Below are positions 9,386-19,229 of a stretch of 64,000 nt of DNA, one piece after another; position 1 is the first letter of the stretch, and every line of letters begins with the position of its first letter. The translations under genes were made by a program, and so were the position numbers. The notes under the pieces were generated by a model. It saw only the letters and a program-made list of their open reading frames with translations. It searched no databases and had not been told where the DNA came from. Source of the stretch: Chryseomonas sp014190935 (GTDB lineage Bacteria > Pseudomonadota > Gammaproteobacteria > Pseudomonadales > Pseudomonadaceae); the NCBI RefSeq assembly GCF_014190935.1, contig NZ_JACHVV010000001.1:1240001-1304000 (forward strand), written 5' to 3'.

Positions 9386-12300
9386 GTGAATCTCTCGGCG
9401 CCCTTCATCGCCCGGCCGGTCGCGACCCTGCTGCTGAGCCTGGCGTTGCTGCTGCTCGGCGCCATCGCCTTCCGGTTGTTGCCGGTGGCGCCCCTGCCGC
9501 AGATGGACTTTCCGACCATCACGGTCTCGGCGACCCTGTCCGGCGCCAGTCCTCAGGTGATGGCCTCCAGCGTCGCCACGCCGCTGGAGCGTTCCCTGGG
9601 CACCATCGCCGGCATCAGCTCCATGACCAGCCGCAGCAGCCAGGGCTCGACGCAGATCATCATCCAGTTCGATCTGGACAAGGACGTCAATACCGCTGCC
9701 CGCGAGGTGCAGGCGGCCATCAATGCCTCGCGCAACCTGCTGCCCAGCGGCATGCGTCAGATGCCGCGCTATCGCAAGGTCAATCCGTCCCAGGCACCCA
9801 TCATGGTGTTCTCGCTGACCTCCAAGACCCTGAGCAAGGGCGAGCTCTACGACCTGGCGTCCACGGTGCTGGCCCAGAGCCTGTCCCAGGTCAACGGCGT
9901 GGGCGAGGTGCAGATCGGCGGCAGCTCCCTGCCGGCGGTGCGCGTCGAGCTGGAACCGCGCCAGCTGGAGCATTACGGGCTGGCGCTGGACGATGTCCGC
10001 ACCGCCATCAACAGCGCCAACCAGCGCCGCCCCAAGGGCGCGGTGGCCAACGACGAGCACAACTGGCAGATCCAGGCCAACGACCAGCTGTTCAAGGCCG
10101 CTGACTACGCCCCGCTGATCATCCGCTACCAGGAGGGCGCGACGCTGCGCCTGCGCGATGTCGCCAAGGTCAGCGACGCGGTGGAAGACCGCTACAACGC
10201 CGGCTTCTACAACGACCAGAGCGCCGTGCTGCTGGTGGTCAATCGCCAGGCCAACGCCAACATCATCGAGACCATCGCCGCGCTCAAGGCGCGCCTGCCG
10301 GCGCTGGAAGCCATCGTCCCGGCCAGCGCGCGCCTGGAAGTGGCCATGGACAGATCCGGGGTGATCAAGGCGACCCTGCACGAAGCCGAGCTGACCCTGA
10401 TCATCGCCGTCTTCCTGGTGATCGGCGTGGTCTGGCTGTTCCTTGGTCGGCTGCGCAGCGCGGTCATCCCGGCCCTGGCGGTGCCCATCTCCCTGGTGGG
10501 TACCTTCGCCGTCATGTACCTCCTCGGCTTCTCGCTCAACACCCTGTCGCTGATGGCCCTGATCCTGGCCGCCGGGCTGGTGGTGGACGATGCCATCGTG
10601 GTGCTGGAGAACATCGCCCGCCACATCGACAACGGCATGGCGCCGCTCAAGGCGGCCTACCAGGGCACCCGCGAGGTGGGCTTCACCCTGCTGTCGATGA
10701 ACGTGTCCCTGGTGGCGGTCTTCGTCGCCATCCTCTTCATCGGCGGCATCGTCGAGAAGTTGTTCCGCGAATTCTCCCTGACCCTGGCGGCGGCCATCCT
10801 GGTGTCGCTGGTGGTGTCCCTGACGCTGACGCCCATGCTCTGCGCGCGCTGGCTCAGGCCCCACGATCCCGCCACCGAAAGTCGTCTGCAGCGCTTCAGC
10901 GAGCGGGCCCATCGCCGCCTGGTGGCGGGTTACGACCGCAGCCTCGGCTGGGCCCTGCGTCATCGGCGCCTGACCCTACTGAGTCTGATCGCGACCATAG
11001 CGCTCAACGTGGCGCTCTACGTGGTGGTGCCCAAGACCTTCATGCCGCAGCAGGACACCGGCCAGCTGATCGGTTTCATCCGCGGCGACAACGCCCTGTC
11101 GTTCCAGGTGATGCAGCCGAAGATCGAGATCCTGCGCAAATCGTTGCTGGCCGATCCGGCGGTGGCCAGTGCCTCCGGCTTCGTCGGCAGTTCCGGCTCC
11201 GGCAGCGGGGTGAACAACGCGGTGATGCTGATTCGCCTCAAGCCCATCGCCGAGCGCCAGCTGGATGCCCAGAAGGTCATCGAGCGCATCCGTGCCAATG
11301 CGCCCAAGGTGCCGGGCGCCCAGCTGTTCCTCATGGCCGACCAGGACCTGAGATTCGGTGGTCGCCAGCAGAGCACCTCGTCCTATGAGTACAACCTACT
11401 CTCGGGCGACGTCGGGCTGCTGGAAACCTGGCAGCCCAAGGTGCTGGCCGCGCTCAAGGCGCTGCCGGAGCTGACCGCGGTGGATGGCCGCGAAGGCAGC
11501 ACCCAGCAGATCACCCTGCAGATCGACCGCGAGAAGGCCAAGCGCCTCGGCGTGAACATGGAGACCGTGGCCGCGGTGCTCAACAACTCCTTCGCCCAGC
11601 GGCAGATCTCGACCATCTACGAGCCGCTCAACCAGTACAAGGTGGTGATGGAGATCAATCCGCGCTATGCCCAGGATCCGACCGTCCTCGAACAGGTGCG
11701 GGTCATCACCGACAGCGGCGCCCAGGTGCCGCTGTCGGCCTTCGCCTACTACACCAACAGCCTCGCCGAGGACCGCGTCACCCACGATGGCCAGTTCGCC
11801 TCGGAAAGCATCAACTTCGACCTGGCGCCGGATGTCAGCCTGGAACAGGCGACCCGGGCGGTGCAGCGCGCGGTGGCGGCCATCGGCCTGCCCAGCGATG
11901 TCCAGGGGCGCCTGGGCGGTTCGGCCAACATCTTCGCCAGCACGGTGTCCGGGCAGCCGCTGATGATCCTGGGCGCCCTGGTGCTGGTCTACATCGTGCT
12001 CGGCGTGCTCTACGAGAGCTACGTGCACCCCCTTACCATCCTCTCAACGCTGCCGTCGGCCGGGGTAGGGGCCTTGCTCGCCATCCAGCTCACCGGCGGC
12101 CAGTTCAGCCTGATCTCCATGCTCGGGCTGTTCCTGCTGATCGGGGTGGTGAAGAAGAACGCCATCATGATGGTGGACCTGGCGCTGCAACTGGAACGCC
12201 AGCAGGGCCTGACGCCCGAGGAGGGCATCCGCCAGGCCTGCCTGCTGCGCCTGAGGCCCATTCTCATGACCACCATGGCCGCCATCCTCGGTGCCGTGCC

Positions 12301-12496
12301 GCTGCTGATCGGCGATACCGAAGGCGCCGAGATGCGCCAACCGCTGGGCCTGGTGATCGTCGGCGGCCTGGTGCTGAGCCAGATCCTCACGCTCTACACC
12401 ACCCCGGTGGTCTATCTCTATTTCGAACGCCTGCGCCGCCGCGTCAATCGCTGGCGCGGCATCCGTACCGACGCTGCCCTGGATACGCCGCTATGA
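9386..12496 (+). CDS. muxC: RND efflux pump subunit MuxC (MdtC type)
   Basis: A 1036-residue RND transporter, paralogous to the preceding gene. It starts at GTG 9386, one base after the muxB stop. The TM4 proton-relay pair is present (GLVVDDAIVVLENI) and the C-terminal helices match HAE1 pumps. MdtBC/MuxBC-type systems are unusual in using two different RND proteins, assembled as a heterotrimer in E. coli MdtBC. Its stop overlaps the opmB start by 4 bases, so the two are translationally coupled. Confidence 0.95.
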   Translation: MNLSAPFIARPVATLLLSLALLLLGAIAFRLLPVAPLPQMDFPTITVSATLSGASPQVMASSVATPLERSLGTIAGISSMTSRSSQGSTQIIIQFDLDKDVNTAAREVQAAINASRNLLPSGMRQMPRYRKVNPSQAPIMVFSLTSKTLSKGELYDLASTVLAQSLSQVNGVGEVQIGGSSLPAVRVELEPRQLEHYGLALDDVRTAINSANQRRPKGAVANDEHNWQIQANDQLFKAADYAPLIIRYQEGATLRLRDVAKVSDAVEDRYNAGFYNDQSAVLLVVNRQANANIIETIAALKARLPALEAIVPASARLEVAMDRSGVIKATLHEAELTLIIAVFLVIGVVWLFLGRLRSAVIPALAVPISLVGTFAVMYLLGFSLNTLSLMALILAAGLVVDDAIVVLENIARHIDNGMAPLKAAYQGTREVGFTLLSMNVSLVAVFVAILFIGGIVEKLFREFSLTLAAAILVSLVVSLTLTPMLCARWLRPHDPATESRLQRFSERAHRRLVAGYDRSLGWALRHRRLTLLSLIATIALNVALYVVVPKTFMPQQDTGQLIGFIRGDNALSFQVMQPKIEILRKSLLADPAVASASGFVGSSGSGSGVNNAVMLIRLKPIAERQLDAQKVIERIRANAPKVPGAQLFLMADQDLRFGGRQQSTSSYEYNLLSGDVGLLETWQPKVLAALKALPELTAVDGREGSTQQITLQIDREKAKRLGVNMETVAAVLNNSFAQRQISTIYEPLNQYKVVMEINPRYAQDPTVLEQVRVITDSGAQVPLSAFAYYTNSLAEDRVTHDGQFASESINFDLAPDVSLEQATRAVQRAVAAIGLPSDVQGRLGGSANIFASTVSGQPLMILGALVLVYIVLGVLYESYVHPLTILSTLPSAGVGALLAIQLTGGQFSLISMLGLFLLIGVVKKNAIMMVDLALQLERQQGLTPEEGIRQACLLRLRPILMTTMAAILGAVPLLIGDTEGAEMRQPLGLVIVGGLVLSQILTLYTTPVVYLYFERLRRRVNRWRGIRTDAALDTPL

Positions 12497-13974
12497 CCCC
12501 AACCCTGCGCCTGCCGACGCTGACCCTGGCTCTGCTGCTGGCCGGCTGTACCCTGGGCCCGGACTACCAGCGGCCGACCACCGCGGTGCCGGTCGCCTAT
12601 CGCCATGCCGAAGGCTGGCAGGCGGCAGCGCCCAGGGACCTGGAGATCCGTGGCGACTGGTGGCGGCGCTATGACGATCCGACCCTCGACCGCCTGATGG
12701 TCCAGCTCAACCAGCGCAACCAGAGCCTGGCCCAGGCCGAGGCCAGCTATCGGCAATCCCTGGCCCTGGTCAGCCAGGCGCGGGCGTCGCTGTTCCCGAC
12801 CCTGTCCAGCAGCCTGGGCGCCACCCGCTCCGGGCGCGGGGGTGGTTCGGGCAGCAACACCGTCATCCGCAACTCCAATGGCACCAGCAGCACCTTCAGC
12901 AGCGGTGGCACAGGCACCATCAGCAACGCCTACGACGCCAGCCTGGGGGTGAGCTGGGAGCTGGATCTCTGGGGTCGCGTGAGGCGCCAGGTGGAGGCGG
13001 ATCGGGCTTCCGCCCAGGCCAGCGCCGCGGAGCTCGCGGCCACCCGCCTGAGCTTGCAGACGCAACTGGCGACCAACTACCTGCAGTTGCGGGTGCTGGA
13101 CGCCCAGCAGCGCCTGCTCGACGCCACCGTGGCCGCCTACGAGCGTTCCCTGCGCCTGACCCAGAACCAGTACCGCGCCGGCATCGTCACCCCGGCGGAT
13201 GTGGCCCAGGCGACCACCCAGCTGAAGAGCACCCAGGCCGACGCCATCGACCTCACGTATCAGCGTGCCCAACTGGAAAACGCCATCGCGGTCCTGGTCG
13301 GCGAAGTCCCGGCCAACTTCCAGTTGGCCGCGGTCAAGGCCATTCCCGAGTTGCCGCCGCTGCCGAGCGCCGTGCCCTCGACGCTGCTGGAGCGGCGTCC
13401 GGACATCGCCCAGGCCGAGCGCCAGGTCATGGCCGCCAATGCCGCCATCGGCGTCGCCGAAGCGGCCTACTATCCCGACCTGACCCTGAGTGCCAGCGGC
13501 GGCTACAGCGCCAGCCAGTGGGGCAACCTGATCAGCACGCCGAATCGCTTCTGGTCGATCGGGCCGTCCTTTGCCCTGTCGCTGTTCGATGGCGGCCTGA
13601 GACGCGCCCAGGTGGAGTCCGCGGAGGCCAGCTACGACGCCAGCGTCGCCGGTTATCGCCAGACCGTGCTCGATGGCTTCCGCGAGGTGGAAGACTATCT
13701 GGTGCAGTTGAGCACCTACAGCGACGAAGCCGGCGTGCGCCAGGAAGCGCTGGATGCCGCGCGCCGTGCCCTGCAACTGGCCGAGAACCAGTACCAGGCC
13801 GGGCTGATCGGCTATCTCGACGTGGTCACCCTGCAGACCACCGCCCTGAGCAACGAGCGCACCAACCTGACCCTGCTGGGCAGCCGCCTCAGTGCCAGCG
13901 TCCAGCTGATCGCCGCACTTGGCGGTGGCTGGGATGGCGATCTTACTCCCGCCGCAGCGCCTCGCCGTCCCTGA
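12493..13974 (+). CDS. opmB: Outer-membrane efflux lipoprotein OpmB (TolC/NodT family)
   Basis: A 493-residue outer-membrane factor. It begins with a lipoprotein signal peptide whose lipobox LLAGC puts the lipidated cysteine at residue 19, followed by TLGPDYQRP, the usual start of NodT-family lipoproteins. Two TolC-like alpha-helical repeats follow; ERRPDIAQAERQV marks the start of the second. It supplies the exit duct for the MuxABC pump. A Ser/Gly-rich stretch around residues 113-143 is longer than usual. It overlaps muxC by the ATGA motif at 12493-12496. Confidence 0.94.
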   Translation: MTPTLRLPTLTLALLLAGCTLGPDYQRPTTAVPVAYRHAEGWQAAAPRDLEIRGDWWRRYDDPTLDRLMVQLNQRNQSLAQAEASYRQSLALVSQARASLFPTLSSSLGATRSGRGGGSGSNTVIRNSNGTSSTFSSGGTGTISNAYDASLGVSWELDLWGRVRRQVEADRASAQASAAELAATRLSLQTQLATNYLQLRVLDAQQRLLDATVAAYERSLRLTQNQYRAGIVTPADVAQATTQLKSTQADAIDLTYQRAQLENAIAVLVGEVPANFQLAAVKAIPELPPLPSAVPSTLLERRPDIAQAERQVMAANAAIGVAEAAYYPDLTLSASGGYSASQWGNLISTPNRFWSIGPSFALSLFDGGLRRAQVESAEASYDASVAGYRQTVLDGFREVEDYLVQLSTYSDEAGVRQEALDAARRALQLAENQYQAGLIGYLDVVTLQTTALSNERTNLTLLGSRLSASVQLIAALGGGWDGDLTPAAAPRRP

Positions 13975-14285
13975 ACCAGGGCAGGAAAAGCCGCACACGT
14001 TCTGGATCTTTGGGACTGGGGGCGTGCCTACGGTCGAGGCACGCCGGCCGATCACGGGCGTGCCGGAGCGAATGGAGCTGAACGCCTGCGCGAATAGCCC
14101 CCTCTCCCTACGGGAGAGCGATGGGGTGAAGGGCCTTTGCCGCGAAGTCTGCAGTGGAAAAGGCTGCGCCGTTTTCCACGCTACGATACTGGGATGGCAA
14201 CATCACACCGTTCGCGCCGCTGCGGCAGACCTAATTCCAGGCACAAAAAAGCCGGGCGATGGCCCGGCTTTTTCACGACTGGCGC
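13975..14285. other. Intergenic region between convergent opmB and the SCP2 gene
   Basis: No convincing gene. It contains a 9-bp perfect inverted repeat (14021-14029 pairs with 14037-14045, 7-base loop) without a T-run, then the strong bidirectional terminator at 14244-14273. The rest shows no recognisable motif. Confidence 0.6.
14244..14273. terminator. Bidirectional rho-independent terminator
   Basis: A-run, GCCGGGC stem, short GAT loop, GCCCGGC, then a T-run. The symmetry suits termination of both opmB (plus) and the SCP2 gene (minus). Confidence 0.88.
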
Positions 14286-14597
14286 TCAGTTGGGGAAGAG
14301 TTCGCCCAGCTTCATGCTCAGCATCATGTTGCCTTCGACGCGCAGCTTGCCGGACATGAAGGCCTGCATGCCGTCGGTTTCGCCGCTGACGATGCCGGCC
14401 AGGGTGTCCTGGTCCATGATCAGGGTGCAATCCGGATCGGCCGCATCGCCCTGCTGGACGTCGCAGGTGCCGTCCTTGACGACCACGTAGTAGTTGTCAC
14501 CGCCCTCGACGTCGAATTGATAGGTGAGGTCCAGGCCGGCCGCGGCGGAGGGGTCGAACTTGCTCTTCAGGGTGGCGATGGCTTCGGCTGCGCTCAT
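14286..14597 (-). CDS. SCP2 sterol-binding-domain protein
   Basis: A 103-residue protein made almost entirely of an SCP2 (sterol carrier) fold. The family signature is visible in the centre and C-terminal half: a DCTLIMDQDTLAGIVSGE segment, then MQAFMSGKLRVEGNMMLSMKL. Bacterial stand-alone SCP2 proteins bind acyl chains or other lipids; the ligand here is unknown. The start ATG 14597 is preceded by AAGGAC. No signal peptide is seen, so it is cytoplasmic. A strong terminator follows its stop. Confidence 0.9.
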   Translation of the reverse strand: MSAAEAIATLKSKFDPSAAAGLDLTYQFDVEGGDNYYVVVKDGTCDVQQGDAADPDCTLIMDQDTLAGIVSGETDGMQAFMSGKLRVEGNMMLSMKLGELFPN

Positions 14598-14856
14598 GGC
14601 GGGGGTCCTTGTGGTCTTTTTCGATGAGGCCCACTCCAGGCGGAGGGGCAGGGCACTCGACCGAGGGTAGGGGGCGACAGGAGGCCTGTCAACGGATATT
14701 CATACGCTTGTTTGAAAGCCCTGGGCAGGCGCACGACCTAATCGCTGCGAATGGCCAGCCCGTGCAGGAAGACCGCCTGGGAGTCGCCGAGTTTCTATCG
14801 GTCGGGCGACTCGGTATGCTGGGCAGGGCACTGCTGCCGCCATCCTAGGAGAGTCC

Positions 14857-15882
14857 GTGGAGTTTCTTGCCGACTATGCCAGTTTCCTGGCCAAAACCGT
14901 CACCGTGGTGGTCGCCATCATCGCCGTGCTGCTGTTCACCGCTGCCGTGCGCGGCCGCAACCGGCGCAGTTCCGCCGGCCAGTTGCAGGTGCAGAAGCTC
15001 AATGACTTCTATCGCGATCTGCGGCTGAGGTTGCAGCAGAGCGTGCTGGGCAAGGAGGCCTTCAAGGCCCTGCGCAAGCGCGAGACCAAGGCCGAGAAGA
15101 CCAAGCGCAAGAGCGAGACCGGCAAGTCGCGGGTCTATGTGCTCGACTTCCATGGCGACATCAAGGCCACGGCCAACGAGCACCTGCGCAACGAGATCAC
15201 CGCGGTGCTGACCCTGGCGACGCCCAAGGACGAGGTGGTGGTGCGGCTGGAAAGCGGCGGCGGCCTGGTGCACAGCTATGGCCTGGCCGCTTCGCAGCTG
15301 GCGCGCATCCGCCAGGCCGGGATCCCCCTGACCATCTGTGTCGACAAGGTGGCGGCGAGCGGCGGCTACATGATGGCCTGCATCGGCGACCGCATCCTCT
15401 GCGCGCCCTTCGCTATCCTCGGCTCCATCGGCGTGGTCGCCCAGCTGCCCAATGTCCACCGCCTGCTGAAGAAGCATGACGTGGACTTTGAGGTCTTCAC
15501 CGCCGGCCAGTACAAGCGCACCGTCACGGTGTTCGGCGAGAACGACGAGAAGGGCAAGGAAAAATTCCAGCACGATCTGGATACCACCCATGTGCTGTTC
15601 AAGAATTTCGTCGCCCACTACCGGCCGCAGCTCAATATCGACGAGGTCGCCACGGGCGAGGTCTGGCTCGGCCAGGCCGCGCTGGGCAAGCAGCTGGTGG
15701 ACGAGCTGCGCACCAGCGACGAATACCTGGCCGAACGGGCCCAGGTGGTCGAGGTCTTTTCGCTGCGCTTCGTCGAGAAGAAGTCGCTGCCCGAACGCCT
15801 GGGCATGGCCGCCAGCGTCGGTGTCGATCGGCTGGTGAGCACCTGGTGGGAGCGCCTCGCCGAGTCGACCCGCTGGCGCTGA
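14857..15882 (+). CDS. sohB: SohB-type S49 family serine protease
   Basis: A 341-residue inner-membrane peptidase with an N-terminal anchor (about residues 10-32). An N-terminal SohB region is followed by a Lys/Glu-rich linker (RKRETKAEKTKRKS) and an S49 protease domain. The nucleophilic serine lies in DKVAASGGYMMA, and GQYKRTVTVFGE provides the conserved lysine region. Length is close to E. coli SohB (349). The GTG start at 14857 is supported by AGGAGAG 6-8 bases upstream. It is followed 50 bases later by an oxidoreductase gene, probably in the same transcript. Confidence 0.92.
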   Translation: MEFLADYASFLAKTVTVVVAIIAVLLFTAAVRGRNRRSSAGQLQVQKLNDFYRDLRLRLQQSVLGKEAFKALRKRETKAEKTKRKSETGKSRVYVLDFHGDIKATANEHLRNEITAVLTLATPKDEVVVRLESGGGLVHSYGLAASQLARIRQAGIPLTICVDKVAASGGYMMACIGDRILCAPFAILGSIGVVAQLPNVHRLLKKHDVDFEVFTAGQYKRTVTVFGENDEKGKEKFQHDLDTTHVLFKNFVAHYRPQLNIDEVATGEVWLGQAALGKQLVDELRTSDEYLAERAQVVEVFSLRFVEKKSLPERLGMAASVGVDRLVSTWWERLAESTRWR

Positions 15883-15931
15883 GGTCCAAGGGACTGGCGG
15901 CCGATAACAAGACTCCAACGGAGGTTCTGCG

Positions 15932-16924
15932 ATGAGCAATTTTCAGGCGCTCTGGGTGACCGAAGGGGCCCATGGTGCGTTCCGGCAGGAGGTGGTGACG
16001 CGCACCCTGGACGACCTGCCCGCGGGTGAGGTGCTGATCCGGGTGCGCTACTCCTCGCTCAACTACAAGGACGCGCTCTCGGCCATCGGCAACCGTGGCG
16101 TGACCCGGCGCTATCCCCATACGCCAGGCATCGACGCAGCCGGGGTGGTGGAGCAGTCCAGCGCGGGCGAATTCGCCGTGGGCGACGAGGTCCTCGTCAC
16201 CGGCTATGACCTGGGCATGAACACCCCCGGTGGCTTCGGCCAGTACATCCGGGTGCCGGCCGCCTGGGTGATCCGCCGGCCGGACAATCTCGGCCTGCGC
16301 GAGGCCATGGTGCTGGGCACCGCCGGTCTCACCGCGGCGCTGTGCGTCGAAAAGCTGGAGCAGATGGGTCTGACCCCGGAGGCCGGCACCGTGCTGGTCA
16401 CCGGCGCCAGTGGCGGCGTGGGCAGTCTGGCGGTCAAGCTGCTGGCGCGGCTCGGCTATCACGTGGCGGCGTCCACCGCCAAGCTGGAGCGCGCGGAGTG
16501 GCTGCATCGCCTGGGCGCCCGGCAGATCCTCGACCGTGCGACTCTGGCCGATGGCGTCGGCAAGCCGCTGCTGGATCAGCAGTGGGCCGGGGCGGTGGAT
16601 ACCGTCGGGGGCGACATCCTCTTCAACGTCATCAAGTCGCTGGAATACGGTGGCAGCGTGGCCTGCTGCGGCATGACGGCGGGCACCACCTTCGAAGCCG
16701 GGGTCTTTCCCTTCATCCTGCGCGGGGTGAATCTGCTGGGCGTGGATTCCGTCGAGTTGCCGCTGATGGCCAAGGCCGCGCTCTGGGACAAGCTCTCGGT
16801 GCAGTGGAAGCTGGACGACCTGGACAGCCTGACCCGCGAGGTCGGCCTTGGTGAACTGCCCGATACCATCAGCCAGATCCTGGCGGGCAAGATGGTGGGG
16901 CGCGTGGTGGTCGATCTTGGTTGA
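15932..16924 (+). CDS. acuI: AcuI/YhdH-type NADPH-dependent acrylyl-CoA reductase/quinone oxidoreductase
   Basis: A 330-residue zinc-independent medium-chain dehydrogenase/reductase. The N-terminal GroES-like half contains RYSSLNYKDALSA, a signature of the YhdH/AcuI subgroup. The Rossmann half has the nucleotide-binding motif VLVTGASGGVGSLAVKLL. Family members reduce acrylyl-CoA (a propionate/DMSP by-product) or quinones with NADPH; the substrate here is inferred. The start is clear (GGAGG before ATG 15932). A strong bidirectional terminator follows. Confidence 0.9.
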   Translation: MSNFQALWVTEGAHGAFRQEVVTRTLDDLPAGEVLIRVRYSSLNYKDALSAIGNRGVTRRYPHTPGIDAAGVVEQSSAGEFAVGDEVLVTGYDLGMNTPGGFGQYIRVPAAWVIRRPDNLGLREAMVLGTAGLTAALCVEKLEQMGLTPEAGTVLVTGASGGVGSLAVKLLARLGYHVAASTAKLERAEWLHRLGARQILDRATLADGVGKPLLDQQWAGAVDTVGGDILFNVIKSLEYGGSVACCGMTAGTTFEAGVFPFILRGVNLLGVDSVELPLMAKAALWDKLSVQWKLDDLDSLTREVGLGELPDTISQILAGKMVGRVVVDLG

Positions 16925-16937
16925 ATGACGGCCAGGC

Positions 16938-16969
16938 AAAAAGAAACCCGCCGCGGCGGGTTTTCTTTT
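16938..16969. terminator. Bidirectional rho-independent terminator
   Basis: An AAACCCGCC/GGCGGGTTT stem with a 2-base centre, flanked by an A-rich and a T-rich arm. It serves the oxidoreductase (plus) and the DUF934 gene (minus). Confidence 0.88.
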
Positions 16970-16982
16970 GCGTCCGCGGCGG

Positions 16983-17483
16983 TCAGGCCTGGCGACGACG
17001 GAACAGCGGCTCCGCCTGGTCGACCGCGCCCTGATAGGTCACGCTGAAGTCGCGCAGACCGGCCAGGGCCGCTTCCGGATCGCGGTCGGCGCGGACCACG
17101 TAGGCGTCGAAGCCGCAGCGCTTGAGGAAGAACAGCTGATCCTGCAGTACATCGCCGATGGCGCGCAGTTCGCCGGTCCAGCCGAAGCGCTCGCGCAGCA
17201 GCCGGGCATAGGAGTAGCCGCGACCGTCGACGAAGGCCGGGAAGTTGATGGCGATCAGGGCGAAATGCTCAAGGTCGCCGGCAATGCTCTCCGGCTCTTC
17301 GTCGCTGTCCAGCCAGATGCCCAGCTTGCCGTCGCGGCAGGTGAGGGCATGGCCGTGTTCCAGCCACAGGGCGGCCGGGATGATCACGTCGTCGCTGTTG
17401 GGGACGTCTGCCAAGGCGACGTCCTTGGGCAGCAGGTGCCAGTTGTCGGTGACCAGCTGGTCGCCCTTAATGATTCTTTGCAT
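16983..17483 (-). CDS. DUF934 protein, partner of sulfite reductase
   Basis: A 166-residue DUF934 protein. Members are almost always encoded directly after the CysI-type haemoprotein in pseudomonads and are annotated as putative oxidoreductases. The sequence has the family core around LIAINFPAFVDGRGYSYA and LRAIGDVLQDQLFFLKRCGF. No cofactor motif is obvious. Its start overlaps the cysI stop by 17 bases, so it is translated with cysI. A role in supplying electrons to or assembling sulfite reductase is inferred from context only. Confidence 0.9.
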   Translation of the reverse strand: MQRIIKGDQLVTDNWHLLPKDVALADVPNSDDVIIPAALWLEHGHALTCRDGKLGIWLDSDEEPESIAGDLEHFALIAINFPAFVDGRGYSYARLLRERFGWTGELRAIGDVLQDQLFFLKRCGFDAYVVRADRDPEAALAGLRDFSVTYQGAVDQAEPLFRRRQA

Positions 17484-19125
17484 AGACGCGCTCCTTGAAG
17501 GGGTCGATACCGATACGGCGGTAGGTGTCGATGAAGCGCTCGTCTTCGGTGCGTTGCTCGACGTAGACGTTGATCAGCTTGCCGATCACCTCGGGCATCT
17601 GGTCCTGGGCGAAGGAGGGGCCGAGGATCTTGGCCAGGGTGGCGTCACGGCCGGCGTCGCCGCCCAGGGAGACCTGGTAGAACTCCTCGCCCTTCTTGTC
17701 CACGCCGAGGATGCCGATGTGGCCGACGTGGTGATGGCCGCAGGCGTTCATGCAACCGGAGATGTTGAGGTCCAGTTCGCCGATGTCGAACAGGTAGTCC
17801 AGGTCGTCGAAGCGGCGCTGGATGGCTTCGGCGATGGGGATCGACTTGGCGTTGGCCAGGGAGCAGAAATCACCGCCCGGGCAGCAGATCATGTCGGTCA
17901 GCAGGCCGATGTTGGGCGTGGCGAAGCCGTGCTCGCGCAGCGCGTGCCACAGCTCCAGCAACTGGTCCTGGCGGACGTCGGCGAAGATGACGTTCTGCTG
18001 GTGCGAGGTGCGCAGCTCGCCGAAGCTGTAGCGATCGGCGAGGTCGGCCATGGCGTCCAGCTGGCGATCGGTGACGTCGCCGGGGGCCACGCCGGTGGGC
18101 TTGAGCGACAGGGTCACGGCGACGTAGCCCGGACGCTTGTGGCGGAAGGTGTTGCGCTGGCGCCAGCGGGCGAACCCAGGCTGCTCGGCGTCCAGGCGGG
18201 CGAGGGCCTCGTCCTGGTCCTGCAACTCGACATAGGCCGGATCGACGAAGAAGGCGGAGACCCGCGCCACTTCGGCGTCGGTCAGGGTGATGGGGCCGTC
18301 CTTGAGGTGAGCCCACTCGGCCTCGACCTTTTCGGCGAAGGCGTCGGCACCCAGGGCCTTGACCAGGATCTTGATGCGCGCCTTGAACTTGTTGTCGCGG
18401 CGCCCGTAGCGGTTGTAGACCCGCAGGGTGGCTTCCAGATAGCTGAGCAGGTGCTGCCAGGGCAGGAATTCACAGATGAATTCACCGGTGTGGGGGGTAC
18501 GGCCCTGGCCGCCGCCGACCAGCACGCGGAAGCCCAGTTCGCCGGCCTCGTTGCGCACCGCTTCCAGGCCGATGTCGTGCACCTCGATGGCGGCGCGATC
18601 CAGGGCGGCGCCGTTGACGGCGATCTTGAACTTGCGCGGCAGGAAGGCGAATTCGGGGTGGAAGGTCGACCACTGGCGGATGATCTCGCACCAGGGGCGC
18701 GGATCGATCAGCTCGTCATGGGCGACACCGGCGAACTGGTCGGTGGTGGTGTTGCGGATGCAGTTGCCGCTGGTCTGGATGGCGTGCATCTGCACGGTGG
18801 CCAGCTCGGCGAGGATCTCGGGGACGTCTTCCAGCTCCGGCCAGTTGAACTGGAAGTTCTGCCGGGTGCTGATGTGGGCGTAGCCCTTGTCGTAGTCACG
18901 GGCGATCTGCGCCAGCTTGCGCACCTGGGTGGTGTTCAGCAGGCCATAGGGCACGGCGACCCGCAGCATGGGCGCATAGCGCTGGATGTAGAGACCGTTC
19001 TGCAGGCGCAGCGGGCGGTATTCTTCGCCACCCAGCTCTCCGGCCAGGAAGCGGCGGGTCTGGTCGCGAAACTGGGCGACACGCTCTTCGACGATCCGCT
19101 GATCGTACTGATCGTAAACGTACAT
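17467..19125 (-). CDS. cysI: Nitrite/sulfite reductase haemoprotein CysI
   Basis: A 552-residue sirohaem/4Fe-4S enzyme reducing sulfite to sulfide in cysteine biosynthesis. The cluster/sirohaem ligands are intact: C415-x5-C421 (CCPGGDFC) and C458-x3-C462 (GCMNACG). Two ferredoxin-like half-domains flank the catalytic repeats. The start is placed at ATG 19125 because AGCAGG lies 6 bases upstream and MYVYDQYDQRI matches the start of the P. aeruginosa protein as I recall it; longer in-frame starts have no ribosome-binding site. The downstream DUF934 gene overlaps it. Control by CysB is likely by analogy. Confidence 0.95.
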   Translation of the reverse strand: MYVYDQYDQRIVEERVAQFRDQTRRFLAGELGGEEYRPLRLQNGLYIQRYAPMLRVAVPYGLLNTTQVRKLAQIARDYDKGYAHISTRQNFQFNWPELEDVPEILAELATVQMHAIQTSGNCIRNTTTDQFAGVAHDELIDPRPWCEIIRQWSTFHPEFAFLPRKFKIAVNGAALDRAAIEVHDIGLEAVRNEAGELGFRVLVGGGQGRTPHTGEFICEFLPWQHLLSYLEATLRVYNRYGRRDNKFKARIKILVKALGADAFAEKVEAEWAHLKDGPITLTDAEVARVSAFFVDPAYVELQDQDEALARLDAEQPGFARWRQRNTFRHKRPGYVAVTLSLKPTGVAPGDVTDRQLDAMADLADRYSFGELRTSHQQNVIFADVRQDQLLELWHALREHGFATPNIGLLTDMICCPGGDFCSLANAKSIPIAEAIQRRFDDLDYLFDIGELDLNISGCMNACGHHHVGHIGILGVDKKGEEFYQVSLGGDAGRDATLAKILGPSFAQDQMPEVIGKLINVYVEQRTEDERFIDTYRRIGIDPFKERVYAKNH

Positions 19126-19229
19126 GGTCATCCTGCTGTCAGGCGGCGCGCACGGCTGCGCGTGATCGAAGTCTTGGGCACCCGGAGGGCGCTCTGGCGA
19201 CTTTTCTAGGCCGTGCACGATAGCAGCAG

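Noticed and set aside
14770..14820. Inverted repeat GAGTCGCC ... GGCGACTC upstream of sohB
   Set aside because: The arms are perfect but separated by 16 bases, and neither a promoter nor a family of sites supports an operator.
17245..19209. A long plus-strand frame opposite cysI, and similar ones at 964-2676, 9314-10963 and 12418-14055
   Set aside because: All are mirror frames of strong genes with high third-position GC. None has recognisable domains or start signals.
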